Positions 16,574 to 23,549 of a stretch of DNA of 64,000 nucleotides are shown piece by piece; positions within the stretch are counted from its first letter, which is position 1, and each line of letters starts with the position of its first letter. A program made the translations under genes and the position numbers. This DNA is from Verrucomicrobia subdivision 3 bacterium UBA693 (GTDB lineage Bacteria > Verrucomicrobiota > Verrucomicrobiia > Limisphaerales > UBA8199): positions 1 to 64,000 of the forward strand of contig DBMR01000023.1 in assembly GCA_002298785.1 (NCBI GenBank), written 5' to 3'. The notes under the pieces are model-generated. The model did no database searches. It was given only the letters and a program-made list of their open reading frames with translations, and was not told the DNA's origin.

Positions 16574-16953
16574 GCGCCCACCCCCAGGAGAACCAGCTTA
16601 ATGGATCCGTTTTGTTGCTGGCGACGGAGCACAGACAGTCCCTTCTTCCTGGCTTCCGCGGTGGCCTTGTGGACACCGTAAAGCTGGAGGAGTTTGCCGT
16701 ATCCTTGGCCCACCTCGTTTTCGACGTGGCCATTCCAGAGGTCGGAGGTCAGGCCATAGGAACCGTCCGCTTGTTTGTTGAGAGCGATGTCATACGGGCC
16801 TTTGAGCCGGATGACGTAATCGCCTTTGGTTTTGTTTTCGTAGTAGCCCCGGGCCTCAGCATTTTGCAGGAGGGTCAATCCCAGCTCCCGACATGCCAGG
16901 CGCAGGGCTTCGATGTCTTTAATTTGTGTTTTGATCGTTGTGAAGTGACTCAT
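16570..16953 (-). CDS. DUF1257 (Ycf35-family) protein
   Basis: 127 residues from the ATG at 16953, preceded by GAAAGGAACAC. The N-terminus MSHFTTIKTQIKD is diagnostic of DUF1257, the family of plastid and cyanobacterial Ycf35; the following DIEALRLACRELGL, a GDYVIRLKGPYDIALN strand and a YGKLLQLYGV helix complete the domain. Family members occur next to DUF2997 and Ycf46 genes, and the chloroplast genomes of some algae retain them. The molecular role is not established. It is coupled to DUF2997 downstream and separated from the DUF3150-like gene upstream by a spacer with a strong hairpin. The frame upstream to 17001 is only the leader read through. Confidence 0.87.
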   Translation of the reverse strand: MSHFTTIKTQIKDIEALRLACRELGLTLLQNAEARGYYENKTKGDYVIRLKGPYDIALNKQADGSYGLTSDLWNGHVENEVGQGYGKLLQLYGVHKATAEARKKGLSVLRRQQQNGSIKLVLLGVGA

Positions 16954-16986
16954 GTGTTCCTTTCTGGTTGAGATTCGCAGCCACCA

Positions 16987-17018
16987 GGGCGGCCCGGTCA
17001 CCGAAGACCAGGCCGCCC
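16987..17018 (-). promoter_or_regulatory. Spacer hairpin upstream of DUF1257 gene
   Basis: GGGCGGCC at 16987-16994 is the exact inverse of GGCCGCCC at 17011-17018; inside, GGTC and GACC add four more pairs after a one-base mismatch, leaving a six-base loop. It lies between the stop of the DUF3150-like gene and the GAAAGGA site of DUF1257, and has no U-tract, so it is more likely an mRNA processing or stability element than a terminator. Confidence 0.65.
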
Positions 17019-17045
17019 CATGGTTTTGGGTTGGGTTGGGTTCAA

Positions 17046-18047
17046 CTACGCAGCCAAGTGGAACTTCCGGCGGCCCATGCCACCGAAGCGCTGCACGAGT
17101 TCGGTCGCATCTTGCTTGGCCATCTGCCGTGCTTCTTCGGCCAGCCGGGTTAGACCCCCTACCAGGCGTTGGCGCGCCGTGGCGCTATCCCGGTATTCCT
17201 CGGCCGTGCGGGTGAGCAGTTCCTGCCGCACCGCGTCCAACTGCCGCTCCATGTCGGCATCACCCGCGAAGTTCATCTCCCGGAACCGATCAATGAACTT
17301 GACGAGGCGATTGAGGGTTTTCTGATGCACGCCGGTTTCACTGGTGCGGATGCTCTCCAGCATCTCATGGCACAGCGTTGCGGTCTGTTCCCGGAGGCTG
17401 GCCACGCAATCAGCCACGAACCGCTCGGTTTCCTGGCGGATGCGATGGGCGGCTTCCTGCGACGCCTGCTGGCGAGCGGCAACGAGTTGCTGCTGGCTCT
17501 CCTCAGAGACCAGGTCGAGACCCAGCCGCTCAGGGACGGCGATTTGGAATAGCTGCGTCTCGAAGCCGAAGAACCGCTCCAGCCGCGCTACCGGTGGAAA
17601 CGAGGCCTCGATCGTGGCGATAAGGCGGTCGGGATCGGCGGAGAGCTTGCGAGCCATGCTGCGCCACTCTCCCACCGAGTCATCCCGCAGCCTGGCATAA
17701 TGCTCGATGAACTTTTCCTCGGCTTTCCAGAACTCCGCCGCTAACTCCTTCAACTTCCCGGTGACCTCCTCCAATTTGGTGTTGGGCAGGAAGTGGGTCA
17801 GACCGTTGAGGAACGGGAACGTGTTGGCTTCGACCAGGGCATGCGCCCGGCTTTCAACCAGCGCCATTGCGGCCGTGGCCTCCTTGGGCAGGAGCCGCTT
17901 GTGGCCGAGGCTGATCAGCCGCGCCGAGACCTGGTCCGGTTCCAGTCCGATGTCTTCCGGTTTGAGTTGTTTATGCGCTCGCCAGTAACGGACCGAGACG
18001 GAGAGCAGGACGCCATTGCGCGTCAATGCCTGAAGTAGCTGGTCCAT
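17046..18047 (-). CDS. DUF3150-like protein
   Basis: 333 residues from the ATG at 18047, four bases after the stop of the membrane-protein gene. The N-terminal third (LTRNGVLLSVSVRYWRAHK, then LISLGHKRLLPK and ALVEANTFPFLNGLTHFLPN) resembles the DUF3150 family found in phage, plasmid and bacterial genomes. The rest is largely long helices rich in Glu, Gln, Arg and Ala (about 190-330), compatible with a coiled coil. A final GRRKFHLAA is basic. No enzymatic motif is visible. DUF3150 genes often accompany AAA ATPases, which fits the Ycf46-type ATPase here. It may be a structural or adaptor subunit; this is inference. Confidence 0.7.
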   Translation of the reverse strand: MDQLLQALTRNGVLLSVSVRYWRAHKQLKPEDIGLEPDQVSARLISLGHKRLLPKEATAAMALVESRAHALVEANTFPFLNGLTHFLPNTKLEEVTGKLKELAAEFWKAEEKFIEHYARLRDDSVGEWRSMARKLSADPDRLIATIEASFPPVARLERFFGFETQLFQIAVPERLGLDLVSEESQQQLVAARQQASQEAAHRIRQETERFVADCVASLREQTATLCHEMLESIRTSETGVHQKTLNRLVKFIDRFREMNFAGDADMERQLDAVRQELLTRTAEEYRDSATARQRLVGGLTRLAEEARQMAKQDATELVQRFGGMGRRKFHLAA

Positions 18048-18051
18048 AGGC

Positions 18052-18534
18052 TCAGAGGGTTGACGGAATGCGGCTGATGCGCTCAGCCAGCCTGACCAGA
18101 CTGACCAGGCCCAGGATGGCCAACAGCGCCACCAGCAACGGGAGGCTTTTGACGAGGACGGCGGCGACAGCAATCCCGATCGCCATCAAACCGATGGCAA
18201 CCAGCTTTTCGTTGCCCGGCCGCGATTGCAGGTCTTGGAGCTTCGCTTTCAAAGCCCGCATGAACCTGGCCCATTGCGGTGGCACCGGCGAGAGCCATTC
18301 GTTGATTCGTTCTTTGATGGCCTGCCACAAGGCCGCGAGCTTCTGTCGCAGCGTGCGCTGAGCATTGGGAGGGGCCTGCTCAAACTGGCTGGCGGTTTGC
18401 TGGGTGGCGGAGGTGAGCATGACGTTCAGCTCCTGGCCCACCGCGCCGATTTGCTGGGGACTGACCCGGTCCTGGAGAGGCAGTTCGTTGTTGATCTGTG
18501 TGAGTATTTCTTCGAGTTGTTTGTGAATCTCCAT
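18052..18534 (-). CDS. Membrane protein with cytoplasmic helical domain
   Basis: 160 residues from the ATG at 18534, preceded by GAAAGGAATCGCTT. The first 100 residues are helical and amphipathic (MEIHKQLEEILTQINNELP, then QKLAALWQAIKERINEWL). Residues about 112-148 form one long or two adjacent hydrophobic segments (LVAIGLMAIGIAVAAVLV and LPLLVALLAILGLVSLV), followed by a basic C-terminus. No family recognised. It is separated by four bases from the DUF3150-like gene, so the two are probably made in equal amounts and may interact, giving the cluster a membrane anchor. The frame upstream to 18588 is leader sequence. Confidence 0.65.
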   Translation of the reverse strand: MEIHKQLEEILTQINNELPLQDRVSPQQIGAVGQELNVMLTSATQQTASQFEQAPPNAQRTLRQKLAALWQAIKERINEWLSPVPPQWARFMRALKAKLQDLQSRPGNEKLVAIGLMAIGIAVAAVLVKSLPLLVALLAILGLVSLVRLAERISRIPSTL

Positions 18535-18569
18535 AAGCGATTCCTTTCTTGGGTTGGGGTTGAAATGAA

Positions 18570-18603
18570 GAGGCCGGAGCAGCGTCAAGGCGGCTCCAGC
18601 CTC
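18570..18603 (-). promoter_or_regulatory. Spacer hairpin upstream of membrane-protein gene
   Basis: GAGGC and GAGC (18570-18580) pair with GCTC and GCCTC (18593-18603) across a two-base internal mismatch and a 12-base loop. Position and surroundings match the other spacer hairpins of the cluster: it follows the C39-like peptidase gene and precedes an ACCCCAACCC tract and GAAAGGA. Confidence 0.55.
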
Positions 18604-18634
18604 AGGATCCTCCGGCGTCAGGAGGACGGAGGGG

Positions 18635-19246
18635 TTACTTCTTCCTGGGGGCGCGAGTCGAGCGCAATGGCTGCGGCCGTTTGGCTTTCCAGCACACCAG
18701 GCCTTCGCCCGGGGCCGACCACATCTGGCGGAACTCGCGCCAGCGGATCCGCGCTCGCGCTAACCGGGTCCAGCGTTGATTGGCGACAAACACCAGGTTG
18801 GGTTTGCGGCCGTAGCCGTATATCGCCACCCAATGGTCGATGTCCGGATCCCTGGTCTTGACGACGACCAGCACCGGGCGGCCCGCGTCGATCGCCTGGC
18901 AGAGGTTCTCGAAGGTGAGATCTTCCTGCCGGGACACACCCAGGCCCAGCGAGCGCAAGGCGCGCATGACGCGCCGGGTGCCCGCCCCGGTTTCGGGGCG
19001 AGGATTGACCCTGCCGTAAATCCGCTGGAAGGACTGCTGCGGTCGCAGGAGCTTCACCGCCATCGCTGCGGCGATGCCGCCGCACGAATAGCTGTCGATC
19101 TGCTGATAACCGGTCAGGTCGAGGGTGACCTCCCCCGGGCGGGTGGCCTTCGGCAATGGAATGCGGACCGCGGCGTAGCCGGTCAGTGCGCTGACGGTAT
19201 CCCTGTTGAAGACCGATCCCAGTCGCTTCAGCAGCGGCAGGATCAT
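18635..19246 (-). CDS. C39-like cysteine peptidase
   Basis: 203 residues from the ATG at 19246, whose ATGA overlaps the stop of the metallopeptidase gene. The fold signature of peptidase family C39/papain-like enzymes is visible: an oxyanion Gln in GYQQIDSYSCGG (Q48 or Q49), the putative nucleophile C55, a central GAGTRRVMRALRSLGL helix, then DHWVAIYGYG with H138 and a terminal FVANQ in which N156 takes the place of the usual Asp. It has no signal peptide or ABC-transporter domain, unlike bacteriocin-processing C39 enzymes, so it probably works in the cytoplasm. Substrate unknown. The C-terminal 30 residues are basic, ending RAPRKK. Confidence 0.7.
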   Translation of the reverse strand: MILPLLKRLGSVFNRDTVSALTGYAAVRIPLPKATRPGEVTLDLTGYQQIDSYSCGGIAAAMAVKLLRPQQSFQRIYGRVNPRPETGAGTRRVMRALRSLGLGVSRQEDLTFENLCQAIDAGRPVLVVVKTRDPDIDHWVAIYGYGRKPNLVFVANQRWTRLARARIRWREFRQMWSAPGEGLVCWKAKRPQPLRSTRAPRKK

Positions 19247-19854
19247 ACCAGCTCCTCCCAGCGGGCACCGCCCGCGGCAACGACCCGCACCACCGCCCTC
19301 AGCCAGGCCCATTTCCGGCGCAGGGCGCGGTGCCGCACCCATCCCGGTCGCCGGCCGGCGCACTGGGCGAACCACATGAACGTCTCGGCAAAATCCTCCG
19401 CCGGCCGGGTGCGGGCATAGGAGGATACGAACGACGTCGCCGGCCCTGCCACGGGCTCGGGATCGTCATAATGACCGCCAAACGCCGTTGCGAACGGAGG
19501 TGAGCGGCGGATCAGGGCGGGATAATGCCAGGCCAACGCGTGCGCGTATTCGTGCCGGATGATCGCTCGCAGTGAGCCCCGGTGCTGTTGCCACGGCCAT
19601 TGGCTCAACACCCATTGCGGGATGTAGATGTTGCCGGCTTGATATCCCAGCCACCGGAGCGCTGCGGGAGGCGTGCTGTCGTAGCAGAAGCCCAGGGCGT
19701 CAGGCTGCACCAACTGCGGCAGACGGCACCAGATCACATCCGTTGCCCGCAGCCGGCTGTCCTCGTGCCACAGCCCCAGGCGTTCCAGTTCTCCCTGCAC
19801 CGCCAGGGCGGCGCGATTGACTTGTTCGAAGGTGACAAAGGCACCGATGCGCAT
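19243..19854 (-). CDS. Zincin-like metallopeptidase (HExxH)
   Basis: 203 residues from the ATG at 19854, preceded by GAGGA. Residues 100-110 read RHEYAHALAWH, a clear HExxH zinc site (H101, E102, H105); EDFAETFMWF at 153-162 supplies E157 as a plausible third ligand or conserved glutamate, as in the family of putative zinc-binding metallopeptidases of unknown substrate. Upstream, YDSTPPAALRWLGYQAGNIYIPQWVL resembles the strand region before the active site. No signal peptide, so cytoplasmic. The C-terminus is Arg-rich. It overlaps the C39-like peptidase gene by four bases, making a two-protease pair inside a DNA-processing cluster. Confidence 0.7.
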   Translation of the reverse strand: MRIGAFVTFEQVNRAALAVQGELERLGLWHEDSRLRATDVIWCRLPQLVQPDALGFCYDSTPPAALRWLGYQAGNIYIPQWVLSQWPWQQHRGSLRAIIRHEYAHALAWHYPALIRRSPPFATAFGGHYDDPEPVAGPATSFVSSYARTRPAEDFAETFMWFAQCAGRRPGWVRHRALRRKWAWLRAVVRVVAAGGARWEELV

Positions 19855-19863
19855 GGTTCCTCA

Positions 19864-19916
19864 GGTTGGCGGCGCGCAAACCCGCCTGCCACCGGGACGG
19901 CAGCTTACTGCCAACC
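19864..19916 (-). promoter_or_regulatory. Spacer hairpin between clamp and metallopeptidase genes
   Basis: GGTTGGC at 19864-19870 and GCCAACC at 19910-19916 form an exact outer stem; inside, CTGCC (19886-19890) and GGCAG (19899-19903) make a second stem with an eight-base loop. It fills the 101-base gap between the stop of the clamp gene and the start of the metallopeptidase gene. Confidence 0.5.
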
Positions 19917-19955
19917 GCCCCACCGTGTCAGGTCTGGAATCCGCGCCCGGTTGCC

Positions 19956-20177
19956 TTAGATGGCCACCTTCTGCAACGAACGCAGCGTGGCCCGAACGGA
20001 TTCGACTTCCTTGAACGAAGCCTTCTTCTCCCGTTCCGCTGCCTTCACGGCCTCCTGCACCTCGCCGATGTCGCGCAGGGTGTTCTTGAGGGTCTCGCGC
20101 AGGGCCTCGATGCGGTCCAGCGCCAGCCGGAGCGGTTCCTCGGCCTCGAGTTTGGTTTCCTTGATCTCTTTGGTCAC
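19956..20177 (-). CDS. Possible internal in-frame product: coiled-coil tail of the clamp
   Basis: Within the clamp gene, GTG at 20177-20175 is preceded by AAGAAAGGAAAACC, the same leader used by the ATG genes of this cluster, and further upstream by AACCCAACCC as in true spacers. Translation from here would give a separate 73-residue coiled-coil protein (VTKEIKETKLEAEEP...). Either the short protein is made in addition to the fusion, or two genes were fused when the stop codon and hairpin between them were lost. The signals are seen; expression is inferred. Confidence 0.5.
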   Translation of the reverse strand: MTKEIKETKLEAEEPLRLALDRIEALRETLKNTLRDIGEVQEAVKAAEREKKASFKEVESVRATLRSLQKVAI

Positions 20178-21416
20178 GGTTTTCCTTTCTTCCTGGGTTG
20201 GGTTTTCAGTGGGTGTCGGCGCCGCGGATGCCGCGGCGGTGGGGGTTGAAGCCGGAGCGGTTCCGGCGGGTTGGGGTTGTACTTTGGCGGGACCTTCCAT
20301 GCGCAGGGGCATCACCACGAAGCGACGGCCGTCCTGCTGGAACACCACCGGCGATAGGGCATCTTCAATCTGGACCTCCGTCAGGCCATAGCGCAGGGCC
20401 TGGGCCAGGTAATGCCGGTTGAGCGATACCGTCACGGGATCACCCGTGATGGTCACCTCCGCGATGGGGATGCTCGTCCATTCCCTGGCATCGGCATTCC
20501 ACCCCTCGATGAACAGTTGGTTCTCGACGCGCAGTTGCACCCCGGAGTTGCTGTGGTCTTCGCCGGGCAGTTGCGGGATCACCCGCAGCAGCTGCTCGAT
20601 CGCCGCCGGACTGAGCTTGAGGCTGGCCCCTTTGTTAATCGCCGGGCTGGGCAGGGCCTGCCTCCAGTTTGGGAAGACGCCAGCCACCGGTCGGGCGGTC
20701 AGGGTCCAGGGACCAGACTGCAATTGCAGCCAGCCCGTTTCCTGCTTGGGATCGTTGGTCACTGCCAGGGTGCAGCCGCTTTCGGCAAAGAAGCCGTTCC
20801 AGCCGAGGATCTTCAGGTTCGGGATGGTGACCGATTGCGGGAGGTCGAAGCAGAACGAGTTGGCGGCATACAGGACGCGCCCGTTGGTGCCCACAATGTA
20901 ATGGGCCTGTTTATCGCTGACGTCCACGTGGGCGCCCTGCAGCACCGCCCGGCTGGAGTCCTCGCTGGCGCTTTGCAAGGCTTCCTTGAGCGCCGGGCCA
21001 AACTCGGGACCGAGCGGCACGGCAGGGGAAGTGATCCTGGGGGTGGCCGGCCAGTCCTTGGTCTCCAGGGAGCTGAGGCGCTGTTCCACCGGGCTATTGC
21101 CGATGTGGTAGCGCAGCCGCACCTTATCCTTGCCGTCCGGGATTACGACCAGGGTTTCGCTGGATCCCTTGACTGTGCGAGTGAGGGCTTCGAAGGGCAC
21201 CAGCACTTCGACGGGTTCGCCTGCTTGGAGGTCCTTGAACCGGTACTCTACATGGGCTTCCAGGTCGGTGCCGGCGATGGTGACAGTGCCCTGATCGTCG
21301 CGCTGCACGCGCAAGGACTGGAGCACCGGGAGAGTGCGGGATTTGGAGACGAGCTTTCCGAGGCCGGGCAGTGCTTGTTTCAATTCGGCCACCGGCAGGG
21401 TGATTTCAGGGGTCAT
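19956..21416 (-). CDS. DnaN-like sliding clamp fused to a coiled-coil tail
   Basis: 486 residues from the ATG at 21416, preceded by GAAAGGAAATTCC. Residues 1-373 have the length and layout of a bacterial beta clamp: an N-terminal LPVAELKQALPGLGKLVSK with SRTLPVLQSLRV, three repeated domains, and an end RRFVVMPLRM equivalent to the VMPMRL terminus of E. coli DnaN. Clamps encircle DNA and tether polymerases and ligases. Here a 40-residue Ala/Pro/Thr linker and a 73-residue charged helical region (ALDRIEALRETLKNTLRDIG, then EREKKASFKEVESVRATLR) follow. The tail begins at an internal GTG with its own GAAAGGA site. It is probably a second, element-specific clamp rather than the housekeeping copy, since no dnaA, recF or gyrB is near. 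Confidence 0.85.
   Translation of the reverse strand: MTPEITLPVAELKQALPGLGKLVSKSRTLPVLQSLRVQRDDQGTVTIAGTDLEAHVEYRFKDLQAGEPVEVLVPFEALTRTVKGSSETLVVIPDGKDKVRLRYHIGNSPVEQRLSSLETKDWPATPRITSPAVPLGPEFGPALKEALQSASEDSSRAVLQGAHVDVSDKQAHYIVGTNGRVLYAANSFCFDLPQSVTIPNLKILGWNGFFAESGCTLAVTNDPKQETGWLQLQSGPWTLTARPVAGVFPNWRQALPSPAINKGASLKLSPAAIEQLLRVIPQLPGEDHSNSGVQLRVENQLFIEGWNADAREWTSIPIAEVTITGDPVTVSLNRHYLAQALRYGLTEVQIEDALSPVVFQQDGRRFVVMPLRMEGPAKVQPQPAGTAPASTPTAAASAAPTPTENPTQEERKTVTKEIKETKLEAEEPLRLALDRIEALRETLKNTLRDIGEVQEAVKAAEREKKASFKEVESVRATLRSLQKVAI
20178..20206 (-). promoter_or_regulatory. Internal ribosome-binding site in the clamp gene
   Basis: On the minus strand the run ACCCAACCCAGGAAGAAAGG and then AAAACC precedes the GTG at 20177. 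It reproduces the spacer signature of the neighbouring genes (pyrimidine tract, then GAAAGGA, five to eight bases to the start) inside an open reading frame. Confidence 0.55.
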
Positions 21417-21448
21417 GGAATTTCCTTTCATTAGGGTTGGAAAAGCCA

Positions 21449-21483
21449 GGCCGCCCGCAACCCGGTGTGGATCAGGGGCGGCC
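21449..21483 (-). promoter_or_regulatory. Spacer hairpin upstream of clamp gene
   Basis: GGCCGCCC at 21449-21456 and GGGCGGCC at 21476-21483 are exact inverse repeats with a 19-base loop; past one mismatch GCC and GGC extend the stem to 11 pairs. It lies between the stop of the ligase gene and the GAAAGGA of the clamp gene. The arms are the same octamers, swapped, as in the hairpin before DUF1257. Confidence 0.65.
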
Positions 21484-21505
21484 GGGCCGGTTTTGGGCTG
21501 TGGGT

Positions 21506-22597
21506 TTAGTTCTCGTCGTCGGCCTTGAACTTCAATTGGATGACCATGCAATCGGTCTGGTCCACGTCGGAGCGTTTACCGAGGAACACGGGCTGATAGA
21601 CGATCCCGCTGTCCGGGAACGCGTAGAGGTAGCGGACCTCGATGACCTGGCCGACGGCTGGGATAGGATGGTTAGGCGGGATGGTGACGTTCCCAACCAC
21701 CTGCCAACCGTCCTTCCCGAGCAGCCGCATCTCCACGCTGCGCTGGGCGTTGATCCTGGAGACCACGGCCGAGAGCGTCGCGTAGAACTTGTGCTTCAAC
21801 TGGGCGCCACCGGAGCTGGGCCGCCCGGCGGTGTATGGCGCGTCCAATCGCTTAAACACGATGCCTTCCTTGTTCTCCCGTTTGAGCCAGGCGAACAGAT
21901 CCCGCTTCTGGCCCGGGGTGAACGCCGTTTCGGCCAGGCGGATGGTGCGCTGCTGCGCTCTGGCCAGCAGGTTCATGAGAGCCACCAGGCGCTCCTGATA
22001 GGTTCGTGGCCTCAGGTCCGTGCCGCTCAAGTGCAACAGGTCGAACGCGTAGAACACGTCGCCAATGCTTTCGCCGTCGAGCACGCAGTCCGCCGCGAGT
22101 AGACCGAAGGACTGGAAGACGGGTTCAGGCAACCCGACGATCAGCCCCTTGCGGTTGATGCCGTCAATGACCGCGCCCTGCTTGCGCAGCAGCAGTCGCC
22201 GGCCATCGAACTTCTCCTGGGCGCAATAAGCCCCATCCGGGAGCAGCCGTTGCACGTCGATTTCCCCGATGGGATTCAACAACTGCGGCAGCAACCCCGA
22301 AGGCTCTTTGTCACTGTTGCCATTACGATAGGGCGTGCCGTCCGGCCCGGGCGTGTAGCCCTTTGCCGTCTTCTCCCGGACCAGCTTGTCGTAGATGCCT
22401 TTCGCGGTGCCGTAGTCCACCGGGTTGCTGGTCTTGCTCCCGGTGTTCAGGGTGGCACCGCGCCGCCCGTAGGCGAAGGTAACGGCGAATAGGCCGTCGC
22501 CTGCCGGTTCGATGCTGGCTTGATACACCTTGTCGGAACCGCCTTCGCGGTAGTACAGGGTGATGTTTTCCGCGGTGTTTGCTGTGAGTGTGTTCAT
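21506..22597 (-). CDS. ATP-dependent DNA ligase-like protein with N-terminal WGR domain
   Basis: 363 residues from the ATG at 22597. Residues 10-82 form a WGR-type domain (ITLYYREGGSDKVYQASIE, then FAVTFAYGRRGATLNTG), which binds nucleic acid ends in PARPs and bacterial relatives. Residues 120-350 carry nucleotidyltransferase motifs: I EKFDGRR with the adenylation lysine K129, III VLDGES at 172-177, IV EGIVFKR at 244-250, and V QLKHKFY with K268 and K270; an OB-like C-terminal part follows. It should seal nicks using ATP, unlike the housekeeping NAD-dependent LigA. WGR fused to a small ligase places it in repair or recombination. It stands next to the sliding clamp, a natural partner. Confidence 0.85.
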   Translation of the reverse strand: MNTLTANTAENITLYYREGGSDKVYQASIEPAGDGLFAVTFAYGRRGATLNTGSKTSNPVDYGTAKGIYDKLVREKTAKGYTPGPDGTPYRNGNSDKEPSGLLPQLLNPIGEIDVQRLLPDGAYCAQEKFDGRRLLLRKQGAVIDGINRKGLIVGLPEPVFQSFGLLAADCVLDGESIGDVFYAFDLLHLSGTDLRPRTYQERLVALMNLLARAQQRTIRLAETAFTPGQKRDLFAWLKRENKEGIVFKRLDAPYTAGRPSSGGAQLKHKFYATLSAVVSRINAQRSVEMRLLGKDGWQVVGNVTIPPNHPIPAVGQVIEVRYLYAFPDSGIVYQPVFLGKRSDVDQTDCMVIQLKFKADDEN

Positions 22598-22632
22598 GGT
22601 TTTGATTCAATGGTTGTTTTAGGCCCCAGGCG

Positions 22633-22674
22633 CACTGCCACGCCCGGTGGGATGGGACGAGACGGAGGGCAGTG
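22633..22674 (-). promoter_or_regulatory. Spacer hairpin upstream of ligase gene
   Basis: CACTGCC at 22633-22639 and GGCAGTG at 22668-22674 are exact inverse repeats with a 28-base loop, in the 90-base gap between the RadC-like gene stop and the ligase start. It matches the placement of the other cluster hairpins but has the longest loop. Confidence 0.5.
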
Positions 22675-22687
22675 ACTCCGGTGCGGG

Positions 22688-23152
22688 TCAGCAGCAGTAG
22701 CCCGCCTCCCGAAGGCTGAACCAGTCCTTGGGCCGGTCCGGTTTGGACTGCCCGATGATAACGTGATCCAGGACATCGATCTTGAGGAGTTGGCCGGCCC
22801 GGATCAGATCCCGGGTCACCTTGATGTCGGCCTCGGACGGATTGGGATCCCCCGAGGGGTGGCAGTGCATCAGCACAACGGCACTGCCGGCGGCTACCAA
22901 AACCGGGCGGAAGACCTCACGAGCATGAACGTGGCACGTATCCAACGTGCCCAGCGTCACCAGGTTGTGGCCGATTATCCTGCGGCGCGTGTTCAGGACG
23001 AGCACGACGAAGGCTTCTTTCGCAGGATCATACCAGTCGGCCTGGGGAATGTTTGCACGCCAATACGCGGCGGCCTGATCGGGGGTTTCAATGTTGGGAC
23101 CCGGTGGACATTCGCGCACGCGGAGGACTTTGAATTCAGTGGGTGGTTTCAT
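22688..23152 (-). CDS. RadC-like JAMM-domain protein, minimal form
   Basis: 154 residues from the ATG at 23152. The JAMM/MPN metalloprotease-like site is intact: E46 in KEAFVVLVLN, then HCHPSGDPNPSEAD at 96-109 with H96, H98 and D109. The HxHPSG-DPxPSxxD signature is typical of RadC. The usual N-terminal helix-hairpin-helix region of full-length RadC (about 220 residues) is absent, as in many plasmid and phage copies. RadC proteins are associated with mobile elements and recombination, although their activity is unclear. The frame upstream to 23326 is Arg-rich and unlikely to be translated. It lies between the unknown protein at 23218 and the WGR ligase. Confidence 0.85.
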   Translation of the reverse strand: MKPPTEFKVLRVRECPPGPNIETPDQAAAYWRANIPQADWYDPAKEAFVVLVLNTRRRIIGHNLVTLGTLDTCHVHAREVFRPVLVAAGSAVVLMHCHPSGDPNPSEADIKVTRDLIRAGQLLKIDVLDHVIIGQSKPDRPKDWFSLREAGYCC

Positions 23153-23166
23153 GGGGTAGATGAAAT

Positions 23167-23198
23167 GGGCCGGACACGCACGCTGGCGCATCCGGCCC
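23167..23198 (-). promoter_or_regulatory. Spacer hairpin upstream of RadC-like gene
   Basis: GGGCCGGA at 23167-23174 and TCCGGCCC at 23191-23198 are exact inverse repeats around a 16-base loop, directly before the RadC-like gene and after an ACCAACCCAACC tract that follows the stop of the preceding gene. Confidence 0.65.
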
Positions 23199-23217
23199 CG
23201 GTTGGGTTGGTGGCGGG

Positions 23218-23520
23218 TTAGTAGGTGATGCTTTGACGGATCAACCTGCCGTTGCGAGCCCGCGCCAGTCCTTTGAGGCGCTTCGCCTCGCAGTCGTAGT
23301 CGAGCACGAAGGTCAGGGAGGGCCATTGCCGGGAGAGGACACGCAGGAACTGGAGCGGGGGAGCAGCGGTCTCAAATTGCCAGGCGTGCCGGGCAGCCGA
23401 CCGCTCCAGCAACTCCACGTGCTTCGCTCCCGCTACCGCAGTCCAATCCGCGTCCCGGTCGAAGTCTTTCAGGTTACCGGCAAGAGCCACGACGAGCAGG
23501 CGGTTCTGGCAATTGTCCAT
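23218..23520 (-). CDS. Hypothetical protein in the DNA-processing cluster
   Basis: 100 residues with GGAGGAG before the ATG at 23520. It opens MDNCQNRLLVVALAGN, a strand-helix pattern, and contains W26, a helical KHVELLERSAARHAWQF and a strand SLTFVLDYDCEAKRLKG. The length and order of elements (strand, helix, strands around a conserved Trp) are faintly reminiscent of plasmid-encoded DUF1281-like ferredoxin-fold proteins, but the resemblance is not strong enough to name it. No metal or catalytic site seen. Its place between a nuclease gene and a RadC-like gene suggests a DNA-related accessory role. Confidence 0.6.
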   Translation of the reverse strand: MDNCQNRLLVVALAGNLKDFDRDADWTAVAGAKHVELLERSAARHAWQFETAAPPLQFLRVLSRQWPSLTFVLDYDCEAKRLKGLARARNGRLIRQSITY

Positions 23521-23549
23521 GGGCTCCTCCTTCAGTGTCGATTATGCCG

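Noticed and set aside
20412..21434. 340-codon plus-strand ORF opposite the sliding clamp
   Set aside because: Antisense shadow of the clamp; no start signal or family resemblance.
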